The notes: a model not told the origin generated them from the letters alone. A DNA stretch of 16,897 nt from Firmicutes bacterium UBA3936 (GCA_002385745.1 DGEC01000092.1:3463-20359); one strand, 5' to 3'. Counted from the stretch's first letter, positions 1 through 7,279 are shown. Numbers and translations are program-made.

Positions 1-801
1 AACGGCGCCGCCTGCCAGGGTAAAAAGAGATATGCGCTCCTGAAAAAACAGGTAACCAAAAACGGTGGCCGCAACAGGCGACAAAAAGACAATGGCCGCC
101 GCATGCTGCAGTTTTACTGTACGCAGGCCTTTATAATAAAGAATATAAGCCACTGCGGTATGCAGCAAGCCAATCACTCCCGCCCACAAATAGCTTGGCA
201 GGGGGAAAACTGCGGGACTGTTCATAAACGGCAGCAGGCACAAAGCCGCAACTACAATTTCATAATAGACAAAAACAAGCGCGCTTACCTTAAGCCTTTG
301 AGCAATGAGCGCCACAAGAGCCAGGCAGAAAGAGCCTGCCAGGGAAAAAAGCAGACCCAGTAGATCGCCGGTTGAGAGCGAAATCAGTGAGGGAATAAAC
401 AAAAGTAAAAGTCCAAGAACGGCAAAACAGACAAAGCGTACATCCCCGGGCCGGGGCTCTTTTCCCGGTAAACAGCGGGAAAGCATAATCATAAATACGG
501 GCTGGAGATTATAGGGAAACACTGTATTGGATAATGTGGTAAGCTCCAGGGCATGAAAAAAAAGCAGGCAGTCGACGGCAAAAAGAATCCCGGCCCCCAG
601 GTTCTGTAAATAGGAACGCAGGCTGCCTGTGGCAAGCCGCTTTTCCCTGGGCAAAACAACGGAAAGGACAACACCTGCCATAAGCAGCCTGTAAAAAGAC
701 AGTTCAACGGGCGGCATACCGCTCAGACGGGCAAAAACACCCAAGGAACCCCAGATGAGGGCAGCCAGGTAAATATAAATATAGCCGCTTCTTTGCCGCA
801 T
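1..801 (-). CDS. EamA/DMT-family transporter (3' end cut by window edge)
   Basis: Partial inner-membrane permease of the drug/metabolite transporter superfamily; substrate cannot be predicted. The frame is open from an ATG at 801 to base 1, giving 267 residues of a family that is usually about 300 long, so roughly the last helix is missing. It starts MRQRSGYIYIYLAALIWGS, the typical EamA first helix with the W-G-S motif, and continues as closely spaced hydrophobic helices in two repeated halves; the second EamA repeat begins near residue 145. A late segment with V-F-L-S-P-V-A and F-Q-E-R-I is characteristic of the end of the second repeat. The start is supported by an AGAGGGGGA ribosome binding site about 6 nt upstream. 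The gene is divergent from the VanW gene, with 87 bp between the starts. No lesions are visible. Family assignment is confident, function is not. Confidence 0.88.
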   Translation of the reverse strand, partial: MRQRSGYIYIYLAALIWGSLGVFARLSGMPPVELSFYRLLMAGVVLSVVLPREKRLATGSLRSYLQNLGAGILFAVDCLLFFHALELTTLSNTVFPYNLQPVFMIMLSRCLPGKEPRPGDVRFVCFAVLGLLLLFIPSLISLSTGDLLGLLFSLAGSFCLALVALIAQRLKVSALVFVYYEIVVAALCLLPFMNSPAVFPLPSYLWAGVIGLLHTAVAYILYYKGLRTVKLQHAAAIVFLSPVAATVFGYLFFQERISLFTLAGGAV

Positions 802-857
802 TAAACATCCCCCTCTCGCAGCGGTTAACGGATATTTACGGGCCTCGCGCAATAAAA

Positions 858-874
858 TGGTATAAGCAATACCA
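858..874 (+). repeat. Short inverted repeat upstream of the VanW gene
   Basis: TGGTAT, a 5-nt spacer and ATACCA form a perfect 6-bp inverted repeat in the 87-bp gap between two divergent genes, ending just before the ribosome binding site GAGGTGA of the VanW gene. It could be an operator or a small hairpin in the leader. No convincing -35/-10 pair was found around it, so the role is open. Confidence 0.3.
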
Positions 875-888
875 GGCGAGGTGACGTC

Positions 889-2199
889 ATGCTGCGTCGG
901 TCATTCAGGAAAAAAATAATCCTCTGTCTCTTTGCCTTTGTTTTTTCCCTGCTGTTTTCCGACTGGCTGTATTTCAGAGAGCGAATTTACCCGGGAGTCT
1001 TTTTAAACCATATTCACCTGGGATCTAAATCATGGCAGGAAGCTGAAAATATTTTGCAGGAATATACACTGGAACTCTTGCTGCCGGACGGCAGGCTTGT
1101 CCCCGTACGCCTGGACCGGCTGGGAGTAAATCTGGACATAGCTGCAATACTTGGCCGGGCTTACCGCTGTGGACGGAACAGGAGCCTGCCTTTTTCTTAC
1201 TTTGAACGCCTGCAACTGCTCTTGCGCAAAGAACAGCTGCAGCCGGTATACCTGCTTGATGAAGATAAAATGCAGGCCTGTCTAAGTGAGCTTTGCAGCA
1301 GGCTTGCAGAGCCTCCCCGGGATGCAGTCATAACAATAGAGCAGGGCAAAGCCGTAATCATCCCGGAAAAAGCAGGCTACAGCCTGCAGGAAACGGCAGT
1401 GCGGGAAATAATTCTGCAGCATCTGGGCGCCGGCAGCAAAACACCCGTTGTGGCACTTCCCACTTCCCCCATAGAGCCTGAACTTACGGTAAAAATCCTT
1501 GAAGAAAAACAGATCCGGTCCCTGCGCGGAATTTTTACGACCAGCTTTAACGCCTCACAGCTTGAACGCTCCCATAATATCAGGCTGGCAGCCAGTATAC
1601 TGAATAATTGTTTTATTGAAAACGGGGAGGATTTCTCCGTAAATGCCATAGTCGGTGACACTACACCGGAAAAAGGGTACAAAAAAGCACCCGTTATCAT
1701 GGGTGCCGAATTGGTACCCGGCTACGGCGGCGGCCTGTGCCAGGTTTCCACCACACTCTACAATGCGGCCCTGCTGGCGGGCCTGGAAATAGTTGAACGC
1801 CATCCCCACGGCATGATTATTCCCTATGTTGCGCCGGGCAGGGACGCAACTATCGCCTATCCGGACAAAGATTTGAAAATAAGAAACACAACGGGCGGGA
1901 CCGTTTTAATTACCGCGGAAACAACGGCAAATGACCTGACATTTGCCGTTTTCGGCCTCCCCGGCGCTTATGAAATTACCGTTGAAACGGAAATATTGCA
2001 AGTTATTATGCCGCCGACCCGCATCCGCACAGACCCTTCTCTTCCTCCGGGTGAAGAGCGGCTGGTTGAAGGGGAGCCCGGCTATGTAGTGGAAACCCGC
2101 CGCAAATTCTTGGAAAACGGCATTACCGTAAAAACGGAAATACTCTCCGTAGACAGCTACTCACCGTATCCCACTGTTATTTCCCAGGGAAAGCACTGA
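889..2199 (+). CDS. VanW family protein, membrane-anchored
   Basis: A 436-residue cell-envelope protein. A basic N-terminus and one hydrophobic helix (about residues 9-28) suggest an uncleaved membrane anchor with the rest outside. Residues about 35-200 resemble the peptidoglycan-binding-like domain that often precedes VanW. The VanW domain covers about 210-345 and shows its hallmarks: G-E-D-F-S-V-N (246-252), the P-G-Y-G-G-G-L-C-Q-V-S-T-T-L-Y-N block (277-292), H-P-H-G (305-308) and I-A-Y-P-D-K-D-L (322-329). The C-terminus (about 385-430, with P-G-E-E-R and E-G-E-P-G-Y) looks like a G5-type domain. The biochemical role of VanW is unknown even in vancomycin operons, so no resistance function should be inferred. 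Start ATG has GAGGTGA 5 nt upstream. The 3' end overlaps the convergent racemase gene by 23 bp. Confidence 0.92.
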   Translation: MLRRSFRKKIILCLFAFVFSLLFSDWLYFRERIYPGVFLNHIHLGSKSWQEAENILQEYTLELLLPDGRLVPVRLDRLGVNLDIAAILGRAYRCGRNRSLPFSYFERLQLLLRKEQLQPVYLLDEDKMQACLSELCSRLAEPPRDAVITIEQGKAVIIPEKAGYSLQETAVREIILQHLGAGSKTPVVALPTSPIEPELTVKILEEKQIRSLRGIFTTSFNASQLERSHNIRLAASILNNCFIENGEDFSVNAIVGDTTPEKGYKKAPVIMGAELVPGYGGGLCQVSTTLYNAALLAGLEIVERHPHGMIIPYVAPGRDATIAYPDKDLKIRNTTGGTVLITAETTANDLTFAVFGLPGAYEITVETEILQVIMPPTRIRTDPSLPPGEERLVEGEPGYVVETRRKFLENGITVKTEILSVDSYSPYPTVISQGKH

Positions 2200-3349
2200 C
2201 TTTTCCGACGGTGTAGACCCGCGGCACTCTTTTGCTGATACCGACAAGACACTCGTAGTTAATAAAGCCAAAGCCCAAAAGTGAAAGCTCTTCCACTGTT
2301 ATTTCTTCATCCCCCTGGCTGCCGATGAGGACAACTTCGTCGCCGATCCGGCACTCCTCTTCAATATCCGTAATATCCGCCATGCACTGGTCCATACATA
2401 TGGTGCCGATTAGCGGCGCCCGTCTTCCATGGATCAGGACACTGCCCCTGTTGGTCAGCATCCTGCTGTAGCCGTCCGCATATCCCACCGGCAGGGTTGC
2501 CACAACCGTCTTCCGGGAAGCGGTATAGGTATGCCCGTAGCCGATGTTGCCGCCTGCCTCGACATGCTTTATGGAACCAATCCTTGTTTTCAGGGAAAGA
2601 ACGGGTTTTTGCGGCAGCACCTGCTGGAAACCGGGATAGGAACCGTAGAGTATAATACCTGCCCGTACCATATCCAGGTGCATTTCCGGGTAATGGACAA
2701 TTCCAAGACTGTTGCAGGCATGTTTTATGGGGATGGAAACACCGGCTGCGGCCAGGCGTTCCGCAAACAGCATGAATTCATTAAACTGCCGCCTGGTAAA
2801 GTCCGCTCCCTCCCCTTCCTTCTCATTGCTGTACGGAAAGTGAGTATAGATTCCTTCAATATGCAAATTCGGCAGGGCTGCAATACTTTTAATGGTTGAA
2901 AAACCGTTGTCAGAAGGCGGGAAGCCAAGCCTGCCCATGCCTGTATCTATCTCCAGGTGAAGCCGGGCTGTTTTGCCCAGGGCGGCGGCCGCAGCAGACA
3001 ATGCTGCGGCCTGTTTATAACAGTAAACATTTTGCGCAATATCGTTTTCTATCAGAATCCCGGCATACTCAAAGGGAGTATAGCCGAAAACAAGTATTGG
3101 CAGGCGGACACCAAGCCGCCGCAGCAGCAGCGCTTCATCCGGTATGCCCGCCCCCAGCATATCCACACCTGCCGCAAGAAGCGTCTCTATTATGCCTGCA
3201 ATGCCCGTTCCGTAGGCATCTCCTTTGACAACGGCCAGCAGCTTCACATCCGGTCCGATAAAGCGGCGCACCCGGCCTACATTATCCGCCAGATAGTCAA
3301 GATTTACTTCAGCCCAGAGAGGCCGAAGGTAGTTTCTCCCCTTAATCAC
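2177..3349 (-). CDS. alr: Alanine racemase family protein (PLP-dependent)
   Basis: A 390-residue fold-type III PLP enzyme, expected to interconvert L- and D-alanine for peptidoglycan, or a related amino acid. The PLP lysine is K42 in VVKGDAYGTG; the usual motif is VVKADAYGHG. Also present are D-T-G-M-G-R-L-G (135-142), the catalytic tyrosine Y271 in N-I-G-Y-G-H-T-Y, P-V-G-Y-A-D-G-Y (287-294) and I-C-M-D-Q-C-M (317-323). The position equivalent to the carbamylated Lys129 of the Geobacillus enzyme is Glu133, so substrate or activity may differ. Start is GTG, with GGAGGG 6 nt upstream. It overlaps the stop of the preceding acetyltransferase gene (GTGA), indicating translational coupling. Last gene of a four-gene leftward operon. 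Family certain, alanine as substrate probable. Confidence 0.9.
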   Translation of the reverse strand: MIKGRNYLRPLWAEVNLDYLADNVGRVRRFIGPDVKLLAVVKGDAYGTGIAGIIETLLAAGVDMLGAGIPDEALLLRRLGVRLPILVFGYTPFEYAGILIENDIAQNVYCYKQAAALSAAAAALGKTARLHLEIDTGMGRLGFPPSDNGFSTIKSIAALPNLHIEGIYTHFPYSNEKEGEGADFTRRQFNEFMLFAERLAAAGVSIPIKHACNSLGIVHYPEMHLDMVRAGIILYGSYPGFQQVLPQKPVLSLKTRIGSIKHVEAGGNIGYGHTYTASRKTVVATLPVGYADGYSRMLTNRGSVLIHGRRAPLIGTICMDQCMADITDIEEECRIGDEVVLIGSQGDEEITVEELSLLGFGFINYECLVGISKRVPRVYTVGKVSAFPGK

Positions 3350-3852
3350 CTTCGACCCTCCAGCCAGCCAAGGACAAAAACAGCATCCTCCCCGTTGGCA
3401 AAAAAGCGGGGCACTACACCGACCTTTTGCCAGCCCAGTTCGGAAAGCATTTTCAGCTGGGCAGCATTGGAAACCCTTACTTCACCGCAGAACCACCGCA
3501 AGCCCCGCCGCACGGCAACCTGATCGGCAGCCTGCTGAATAAACTTTCCCAGACCCCGGCGCCGGTAAGCGGGAGCAACACACATGCTGATGGTATGCGC
3601 CATGGGGCCGTAGGCTTGAAAGCCAATGTAGGCGGCAAGCCGCCCGCCCTCCTTGAGAGCCAGGTAGGTTGTAGCGGGCTGCAGCCACAGGCAGAGCAGC
3701 TTCCAAAAAGACAGCGGCTCGGGGAAATTCTGCCTTTCCAGCCAGGCAACTTGCCAGAGATCCCGTGGCCGCAGCAGACTGACGGTAAAGCGGCCATTAC
3801 AGAGCGGCAGTCCGAAAGCACTGTCCCTAAACTTATTAACTAACCAGAGCAT
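3346..3852 (-). CDS. GNAT-family N-acetyltransferase, RimI-like
   Basis: A 168-residue single-domain acetyl-CoA-dependent acyltransferase. The acetyl-CoA pyrophosphate loop is V-A-P-A-Y-R-R-R-G-L-G (92-102). The C-terminal part resembles RimI: E-V-R-V-S-N-A-A-Q (124-132), L-G-W-Q-K-V-G (139-145) and R-F-F-A-N-G-E-D-A (149-157). RimI proper acetylates the N-terminus of ribosomal protein S18, but many relatives act on other amines, and this one lies in an operon with an aminotransferase and an amino-acid racemase. An amino-acid or small-amine substrate is therefore an equal possibility. ATG start with GGAGG only 3 nt upstream, slightly close. It starts 17 nt after the aminotransferase stop and ends inside the racemase start codon. 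Substrate unknown. Confidence 0.85.
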   Translation of the reverse strand: MLWLVNKFRDSAFGLPLCNGRFTVSLLRPRDLWQVAWLERQNFPEPLSFWKLLCLWLQPATTYLALKEGGRLAAYIGFQAYGPMAHTISMCVAPAYRRRGLGKFIQQAADQVAVRRGLRWFCGEVRVSNAAQLKMLSELGWQKVGVVPRFFANGEDAVFVLGWLEGRR

Positions 3853-3869
3853 TCTCCTCCACCCGGCTT

Positions 3870-5033
3870 TTAGCCTTGCAGGCTTGCAAGTTCTGCCGTC
3901 AAACGCCGGATGCCTTCTGCCAAAATATCATCTTCCAGGGTAAAAGTCAGGCGTATATGCCCGGCTCCGGCCGGGCCAAACGCGGAACCGGGCACCACTG
4001 CCACACCCCGGTGGAGCAGGCGCCTTACCGCTTCCCGGTCATCAACTCCTTCCGGGAGTTTGCTGAAAAGATAAAAGGAACCCTGGGGAATGTCCGTCTG
4101 TAGCCGTTTGCATTCAGCCAGCAGCTTATAGGCCAAATCCCGTTTGCGTGTCAGCAGGGCAAGCCAGTTTTCATGGTAAGAAGCCGGTGCCTGCAGTGCG
4201 GCCAGTGCCGCCTCCTGAATGATGGTGGAAACGTTCGTACAGCTGTTTTGCAGCAAAATATTATATTTTTCCGCCAGTTTCAGCGGCGCCGTTACCCAGC
4301 CGATACGCAGCCCGGTCATGACGTACGATTTGGAAAATGTATCAATAACCACCGTCCGCTCCCGCAACTCCGGCAGATAGGAAAGGGAACGGTGGACAAA
4401 GGGCTTGTAGACCATTTTGGAAAAAATTTCATCCGAGGCAATGGTCACATGGGGAAAGCGCAGCATGACTTCCGCTATTTCCTCTATATTTTCAATCAAC
4501 TGTCCGTTTGGCCGCTGCGGCGAATTAAGAACCAAAAGTTTAGTCCGCGGCGTGATCATTTTCGCCAGCTGTTCCGTATCGATCCGGCGCGGATCCCTAA
4601 AGGCAATATGTTTTATTCTTGCTCTCAGGTAGCGCGCCCAAAACTCATCGGGCGGGTAGCCCGGGTCTGGCATAATGACTTCATCCCCATCGTCGAGGAA
4701 AAGCAGCAGGGTTGCCATGATGCCAAATTTTGCTCCCGGGGTGACAATGATTTCCTCCGGGATTGTCGGTCGGCCGCGCAGGGACATTTCCTCCGCCAGA
4801 GCTTCCCGCAGCTCCCATAAACCGGGACCCGGCGAGTAGCGGACATAACCTTGCCGCAAAGAACGGGCTATGGCAGCAAAAGACTCCGCCGGCGGCATAA
4901 ACTCCGGCGATACATAATCACCCTTTTCCATGTGAATAATCTGCCGGCCTGTTTCCTGTTCAATCCGGGCGGCTTCCCGCATGGTGGACCATTGCGGCGG
5001 CAGTTCAAAATGACTGAGACGATCAGTCCACAA
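3870..5033 (-). CDS. Pyridoxal-phosphate-dependent aminotransferase, class I/II
   Basis: Fold-type I aminotransferase of 387 residues from the preferred start, normal for the aspartate/aromatic aminotransferase-like group. Visible motifs, numbered from that start: T-P-G-A (98-101), D-P-G-Y (123-126), N-S-P-Q-R-P-N-G (170-177; usually NxPxNPTG), S-D-E-I-F (200-204), the PLP lysine K235 in T-F-S-K-S-Y, R-I-G-W (243-246), and near the end H-I-R-L-T-F with the carboxylate-binding arginine. A longer frame exists up to 5165, but it would overlap the upstream ligase and add 44 residues unlike the family. TTG at 5031-5033, 16 nt after the ligase stop, places D-R-L-S-H-F-E-L-P at the N-terminus as expected; the ribosome binding site is modest (GAGAG close by, AAAGGA farther off). 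Substrate cannot be told from sequence. Confidence 0.87.
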   Translation of the reverse strand: MWTDRLSHFELPPQWSTMREAARIEQETGRQIIHMEKGDYVSPEFMPPAESFAAIARSLRQGYVRYSPGPGLWELREALAEEMSLRGRPTIPEEIIVTPGAKFGIMATLLLFLDDGDEVIMPDPGYPPDEFWARYLRARIKHIAFRDPRRIDTEQLAKMITPRTKLLVLNSPQRPNGQLIENIEEIAEVMLRFPHVTIASDEIFSKMVYKPFVHRSLSYLPELRERTVVIDTFSKSYVMTGLRIGWVTAPLKLAEKYNILLQNSCTNVSTIIQEAALAALQAPASYHENWLALLTRKRDLAYKLLAECKRLQTDIPQGSFYLFSKLPEGVDDREAVRRLLHRGVAVVPGSAFGPAGAGHIRLTFTLEDDILAEGIRRLTAELASLQG

Positions 5034-5049
5034 GTTACTCTCATTCCTT

Positions 5050-6603
5050 TCAAATTTTGTTATCCAGGAGGGCAGCCCGCAAAACACTGCGCAGGATTTT
5101 CCCGCCTGCCGTTTTGGGGATTTCTTCCACAAAAATATACCTCCGGGGTCGTTTAAACCTGGCAAGCCGGGGGCTTTGCAGGCAGAACTGTTCCAGCTCT
5201 TTGCCGGTCAGGCCTGCCGATTCCGGCACTATGAAAGCCGCCACCCTCTCCCCCCAGCGCGCGTCCGGTTCACCGACCACCGCAGCCTCCCTGACCTCCG
5301 GATGCTCCGTCAGGACAGCTTCCACTTCCGCCGGATAAATGTTTTCACCTCCGCTAATGATCATGTCGTCAACACGCCCTAAAAGATATAAATCACCGGA
5401 TTCATCAACATACCCCAGGTCGCCTGTGAAATACCAGCCTTTTCGCACAACGGCGCGGGTCAGTTCAGGCTGCCTGAAATAACCGTCAAAGGCCTGCGGA
5501 GAGGAGGTCGACACAATTATTTCGCCCACTTCGCCCGGCAGCAGCAATTCGTGAGGAAGAACACGCCTTCCCCGGGCTGCGGGAACAACCCGCAGACTGC
5601 TGAAAAGGCCCGGCCTGCCGGCAGACAACGGGTTCTCCGGCACATTCCGGTTAACGGTTATGCAAAGCATTTCCGTACAGCCGTAATGGTTGGCAAATAT
5701 CTCCGGGGAAAAAAGGCCGGTACACTGTGCCGCCAAAGATGCGGACATGGGTGCGCCGGCATAAGCCAGTTTCCTTACAGTATTTGCTTTGCCGTGCTTT
5801 CCCTGCCGTACCAAATCATGATAAACAGTGGGTATTAAATAAAGTGCCGTAACCTTTTCCTTTTCTATAAAGTGTAAATACTCGCCGGCACCGCCTTTTT
5901 CCGGGATTACCATTGCCCCGTTAAGCAAAACCATGCTGATAAGAGTATGTAAGCCCATGGTATGGTAGACAGGCATAACCATCAGGATGCGCTCAAAACG
6001 CTCCCAGCCGTGTTCCATAATAATGCCCAGGGCGCCGGCAAAATCGCTCGCAGCGCTGCGGCATACCCCTTTCGGCCGCCCCGTTGTGCCTGAAGTATAA
6101 AGAATTGTTCCCGCCTCGGACACAGGGGAGGCACAGCCCGGGAAAGGACGGGAATAAGCTTCCGCCCATTCAAAGTAGTTGAAAACTTTTTCTTTTGCTC
6201 CTTTCGAAGCACAGGCCTGCACCAGATAGGGCTGTCTTTCCGCAGCAACGGCCGCCAGCCATACCTCCTCTTTTGTCTCCTCATCAAAGAGAATTATTTT
6301 AGCCTGCGTTTCGCGCAGGGCACAGCCTATATCCCGGTGTTTCCAGCGGGCATTCAACATCACTGCCACTGCGCCAAGCCGCATAACGGCAAAATACATT
6401 GTCAGCGGCGCCTCGCCCCCGCTTGTACAAATGGCGACATAATCACCGGGTTTGACCCCCAAAAGGGACAGTTGCCAGGCCACGGCATGCACCCGGCGGT
6501 TCCATTCCCGGTAATTCAGCCGCAAAGCAGGGGAGATAATGGCTGCGGCCTCAGGATAGCGTTCTGCAGCCAGCTCCAGGGCAAGAGATAAATCCATTGT
6601 CAT
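5050..6603 (-). CDS. AMP-dependent acyl-CoA synthetase/ligase
   Basis: A 517-residue ANL-superfamily enzyme that would activate a carboxylic acid as acyl-AMP and then as acyl-CoA. Motifs in order: the P-loop L-Y-T-S-G-T-T-G-R-P-K-G (168-179), P-V-Y-H-T-M-G (211-217), the A5 motif Y-G-C-T-E (307-311), Y-F-T-G-D-L-G (391-397), R-V-D-D-M-I-I-S-G-G-E-N-I-Y-P (410-424) and the catalytic lysine K502 in K-T-A-G-G-K-I-L-R. Length and motif set fit medium/long-chain or aromatic acyl-CoA ligases; the acid used cannot be assigned. First gene of the leftward operon. The ATG at 6603 has GGGG about 5 nt upstream; a second in-frame ATG two codons later is an alternative. No peptidyl-carrier or condensation domain is attached, so this is a stand-alone ligase. 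Confidence 0.88.
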   Translation of the reverse strand: MTMDLSLALELAAERYPEAAAIISPALRLNYREWNRRVHAVAWQLSLLGVKPGDYVAICTSGGEAPLTMYFAVMRLGAVAVMLNARWKHRDIGCALRETQAKIILFDEETKEEVWLAAVAAERQPYLVQACASKGAKEKVFNYFEWAEAYSRPFPGCASPVSEAGTILYTSGTTGRPKGVCRSAASDFAGALGIIMEHGWERFERILMVMPVYHTMGLHTLISMVLLNGAMVIPEKGGAGEYLHFIEKEKVTALYLIPTVYHDLVRQGKHGKANTVRKLAYAGAPMSASLAAQCTGLFSPEIFANHYGCTEMLCITVNRNVPENPLSAGRPGLFSSLRVVPAARGRRVLPHELLLPGEVGEIIVSTSSPQAFDGYFRQPELTRAVVRKGWYFTGDLGYVDESGDLYLLGRVDDMIISGGENIYPAEVEAVLTEHPEVREAAVVGEPDARWGERVAAFIVPESAGLTGKELEQFCLQSPRLARFKRPRRYIFVEEIPKTAGGKILRSVLRAALLDNKI

Positions 6604-6838
6604 TTGTCCCCATCACCAACATTAAGTAATCTGTTAATAAAATATGCATCAGGTGCAAAAACGGTTAGCCTTTGCATAAAAACGACGCTGTCGTTTTTTA
6701 ATTTTTTACCAGCAAATAGCAGCATGATTCTCCCAAATTCCCGGCAGTATTTTGTAATATTAAGCATAATTGAGGGATATCTAGGGTTAACAAGTAGAAA
6801 TGGGTCAAAATCTGCTAATAGCTTAATATTACACCAGT
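6604..6838. other. AT-rich intergenic control region without genes
   Basis: About 235 bp between the ligase operon (leftward) and the leader of the SLH gene (rightward). It must hold the ligase operon promoter, which I could not place with confidence. It contains a small perfect stem-loop (8 bp, loop GCT, 6679-6697) flanked by T-runs, and two copies in inverted orientation of a 12-bp sequence listed separately. No convincing coding sequence is visible: the short frames here lack ribosome binding sites and family signatures. Confidence 0.5.
6754..6832. repeat. Perfect 12-bp inverted repeat pair (candidate paired operator)
   Basis: GTAATATTAAGC at 6754-6765 and its exact reverse complement GCTTAATATTAC at 6821-6832 are separated by 55 bp. 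Each copy contains the self-palindromic core TAATATTA, so each could be a dimer-binding site. The right copy lies in the -35 region of the promoter whose extended -10 is at 6839-6847, a position where a bound protein would repress or a looped complex would block transcription. No protein binding is shown by the sequence alone. Confidence 0.5.
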
Positions 6839-6847
6839 TGTTATAAT
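6839..6847 (+). promoter_or_regulatory. Extended -10 promoter of the SLH-protein leader
   Basis: TGTTATAAT is a perfect extended -10 element (TGnTATAAT). The expected -35 position (TAGCTT, 6819-6824) is poor, as extended -10 promoters tolerate, and is overlapped by one of the 12-bp inverted repeats. The predicted start, about 6854, coincides with the first stem of the structured leader, which supports the assignment. Confidence 0.6.
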
Positions 6848-6853
6848 TATTCT

Positions 6854-6955
6854 ACAAGTTGGAAGACAATGAACCGTATTTATGTTCTGGGCACCGGAAT
6901 ACGGGGAGCGGGTGGTGCAACCGGCCAACTCTATGTATAGTTGGCCATTTTGTTT
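6854..6955 (+). ncRNA. Candidate antitermination riboswitch leader (class not recognised)
   Basis: A leader of about 100 nt lies between the promoter and the SLH gene. AGTTGG (6857-6862) can pair with CCAACT (6925-6930), closing a domain at the predicted 5' end of the RNA. Inside, CCGTATT (6874-6880) pairs with AATACGG (6898-6904), and GCACC in that loop (6891-6895) can pair with GGTGC (6914-6918) as a pseudoknot. The same CCAACT is also the left arm of the terminator hairpin (6923-6946), so the closing stem and the terminator exclude one another, as in a ligand-ON riboswitch. I do not recognise the conserved core of a known class. A protein-binding attenuator is the alternative. Confidence 0.5.
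6923..6955 (+). terminator. Intrinsic terminator inside the leader
   Basis: GGCCAACT (6923-6930), an 8-nt loop and AGTTGGCC (6939-6946) form a perfect 8-bp hairpin followed by ATTTTGTTT. It stands about 28 nt upstream of the GTG start of the SLH gene, after its promoter, so it is an attenuator rather than the end of a gene. Its left arm is shared with the competing stem described for the leader. Confidence 0.7.
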
Positions 6956-6982
6956 ATTGCACACTAAACGAGAAGGGGATGA

Positions 6983-7279
6983 GTGAGATTGTCCGGCTTA
7001 AAAACAGGAAAATATTTAAAACAAATAGCAGCCCTTATCATGACGCTTCTTTTATTCTTTAGCAGCGGAGCTGCAGCCATTGCCGCAAATGCGGGAAACA
7101 ACACTGCTTTGCAAAAGCGGTTTACTGACATTCAAAATCACTGGGCTGAAAATCAAATCCTTGCATGGAGCGACAAAGGTCTTGTTTTGGGTTATGACGA
7201 TAACACCTTCAAACCTGAAAAAGGTGTCACCCGTGCAGAGTTTGTGACAATCATAAACAGGGCCTTTGGCTTTAAATAG
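6983..7279 (+). pseudogene. Piece 1: signal peptide and first SLH domain, ends at TAG
   Basis: Ninety-eight residues from a GTG start with a good ribosome binding site (GAAGGGG). Residues 1-37 are a Sec signal peptide: basic start, hydrophobic core A-L-I-M-T-L-L-L-F-F, probable cleavage after A-I-A or A-N-A. The first SLH domain follows, with F-T-D-I-Q-N-H-W-A, V-L-G-Y-D-D-N-T-F-K-P and V-T-R-A-E-F. The TAG comes right after F-G-F-K; the next codons in the same frame (K-A-E-I-T-F-S-D-I) continue as expected for the link to SLH domain two, so a single base change has created the stop. If translated as is, a secreted stub with one SLH domain would result. Confidence 0.75.

Noticed and set aside
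889..3349. VanW next to an alanine racemase as part of a vancomycin-resistance (van) cluster
   Set aside because: No D-Ala-D-Lac/Ser ligase, VanX/VanY or VanRS is present; VanW proteins are widespread in firmicutes outside resistance operons, and the two genes are convergent, not cotranscribed.
5034..5165. Longer aminotransferase start at 5165
   Set aside because: It would overlap the ligase gene by 116 bp and add 44 residues unlike the family; the TTG at 5033 fits both the domain start and the gene spacing.
6679..6699. Hairpin AAAACGAC-GCT-GTCGTTTT with T-runs as an intrinsic terminator
   Set aside because: The stem is AT-rich with only four G-C pairs, and no gene ends here on either strand. 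Mentioned only as part of the intergenic region.
6861..6910. ZTP (pfl) riboswitch, because CTGGGCA and CGGGGAGC occur in the leader
   Set aside because: As I recall the ZTP class, the GGGGAG segment comes before the CCGCCTGGGCA segment; here the order is reversed and the latter only partial. Downstream gene also unrelated to purine or folate. Left unassigned.
7277..7279. In-frame TAG read as pyrrolysine or by readthrough
   Set aside because: The same gene has three frameshifts that readthrough cannot solve, and TAG serves as the ordinary stop of the TIM-barrel gene at 11639-11641; a point mutation is simpler.
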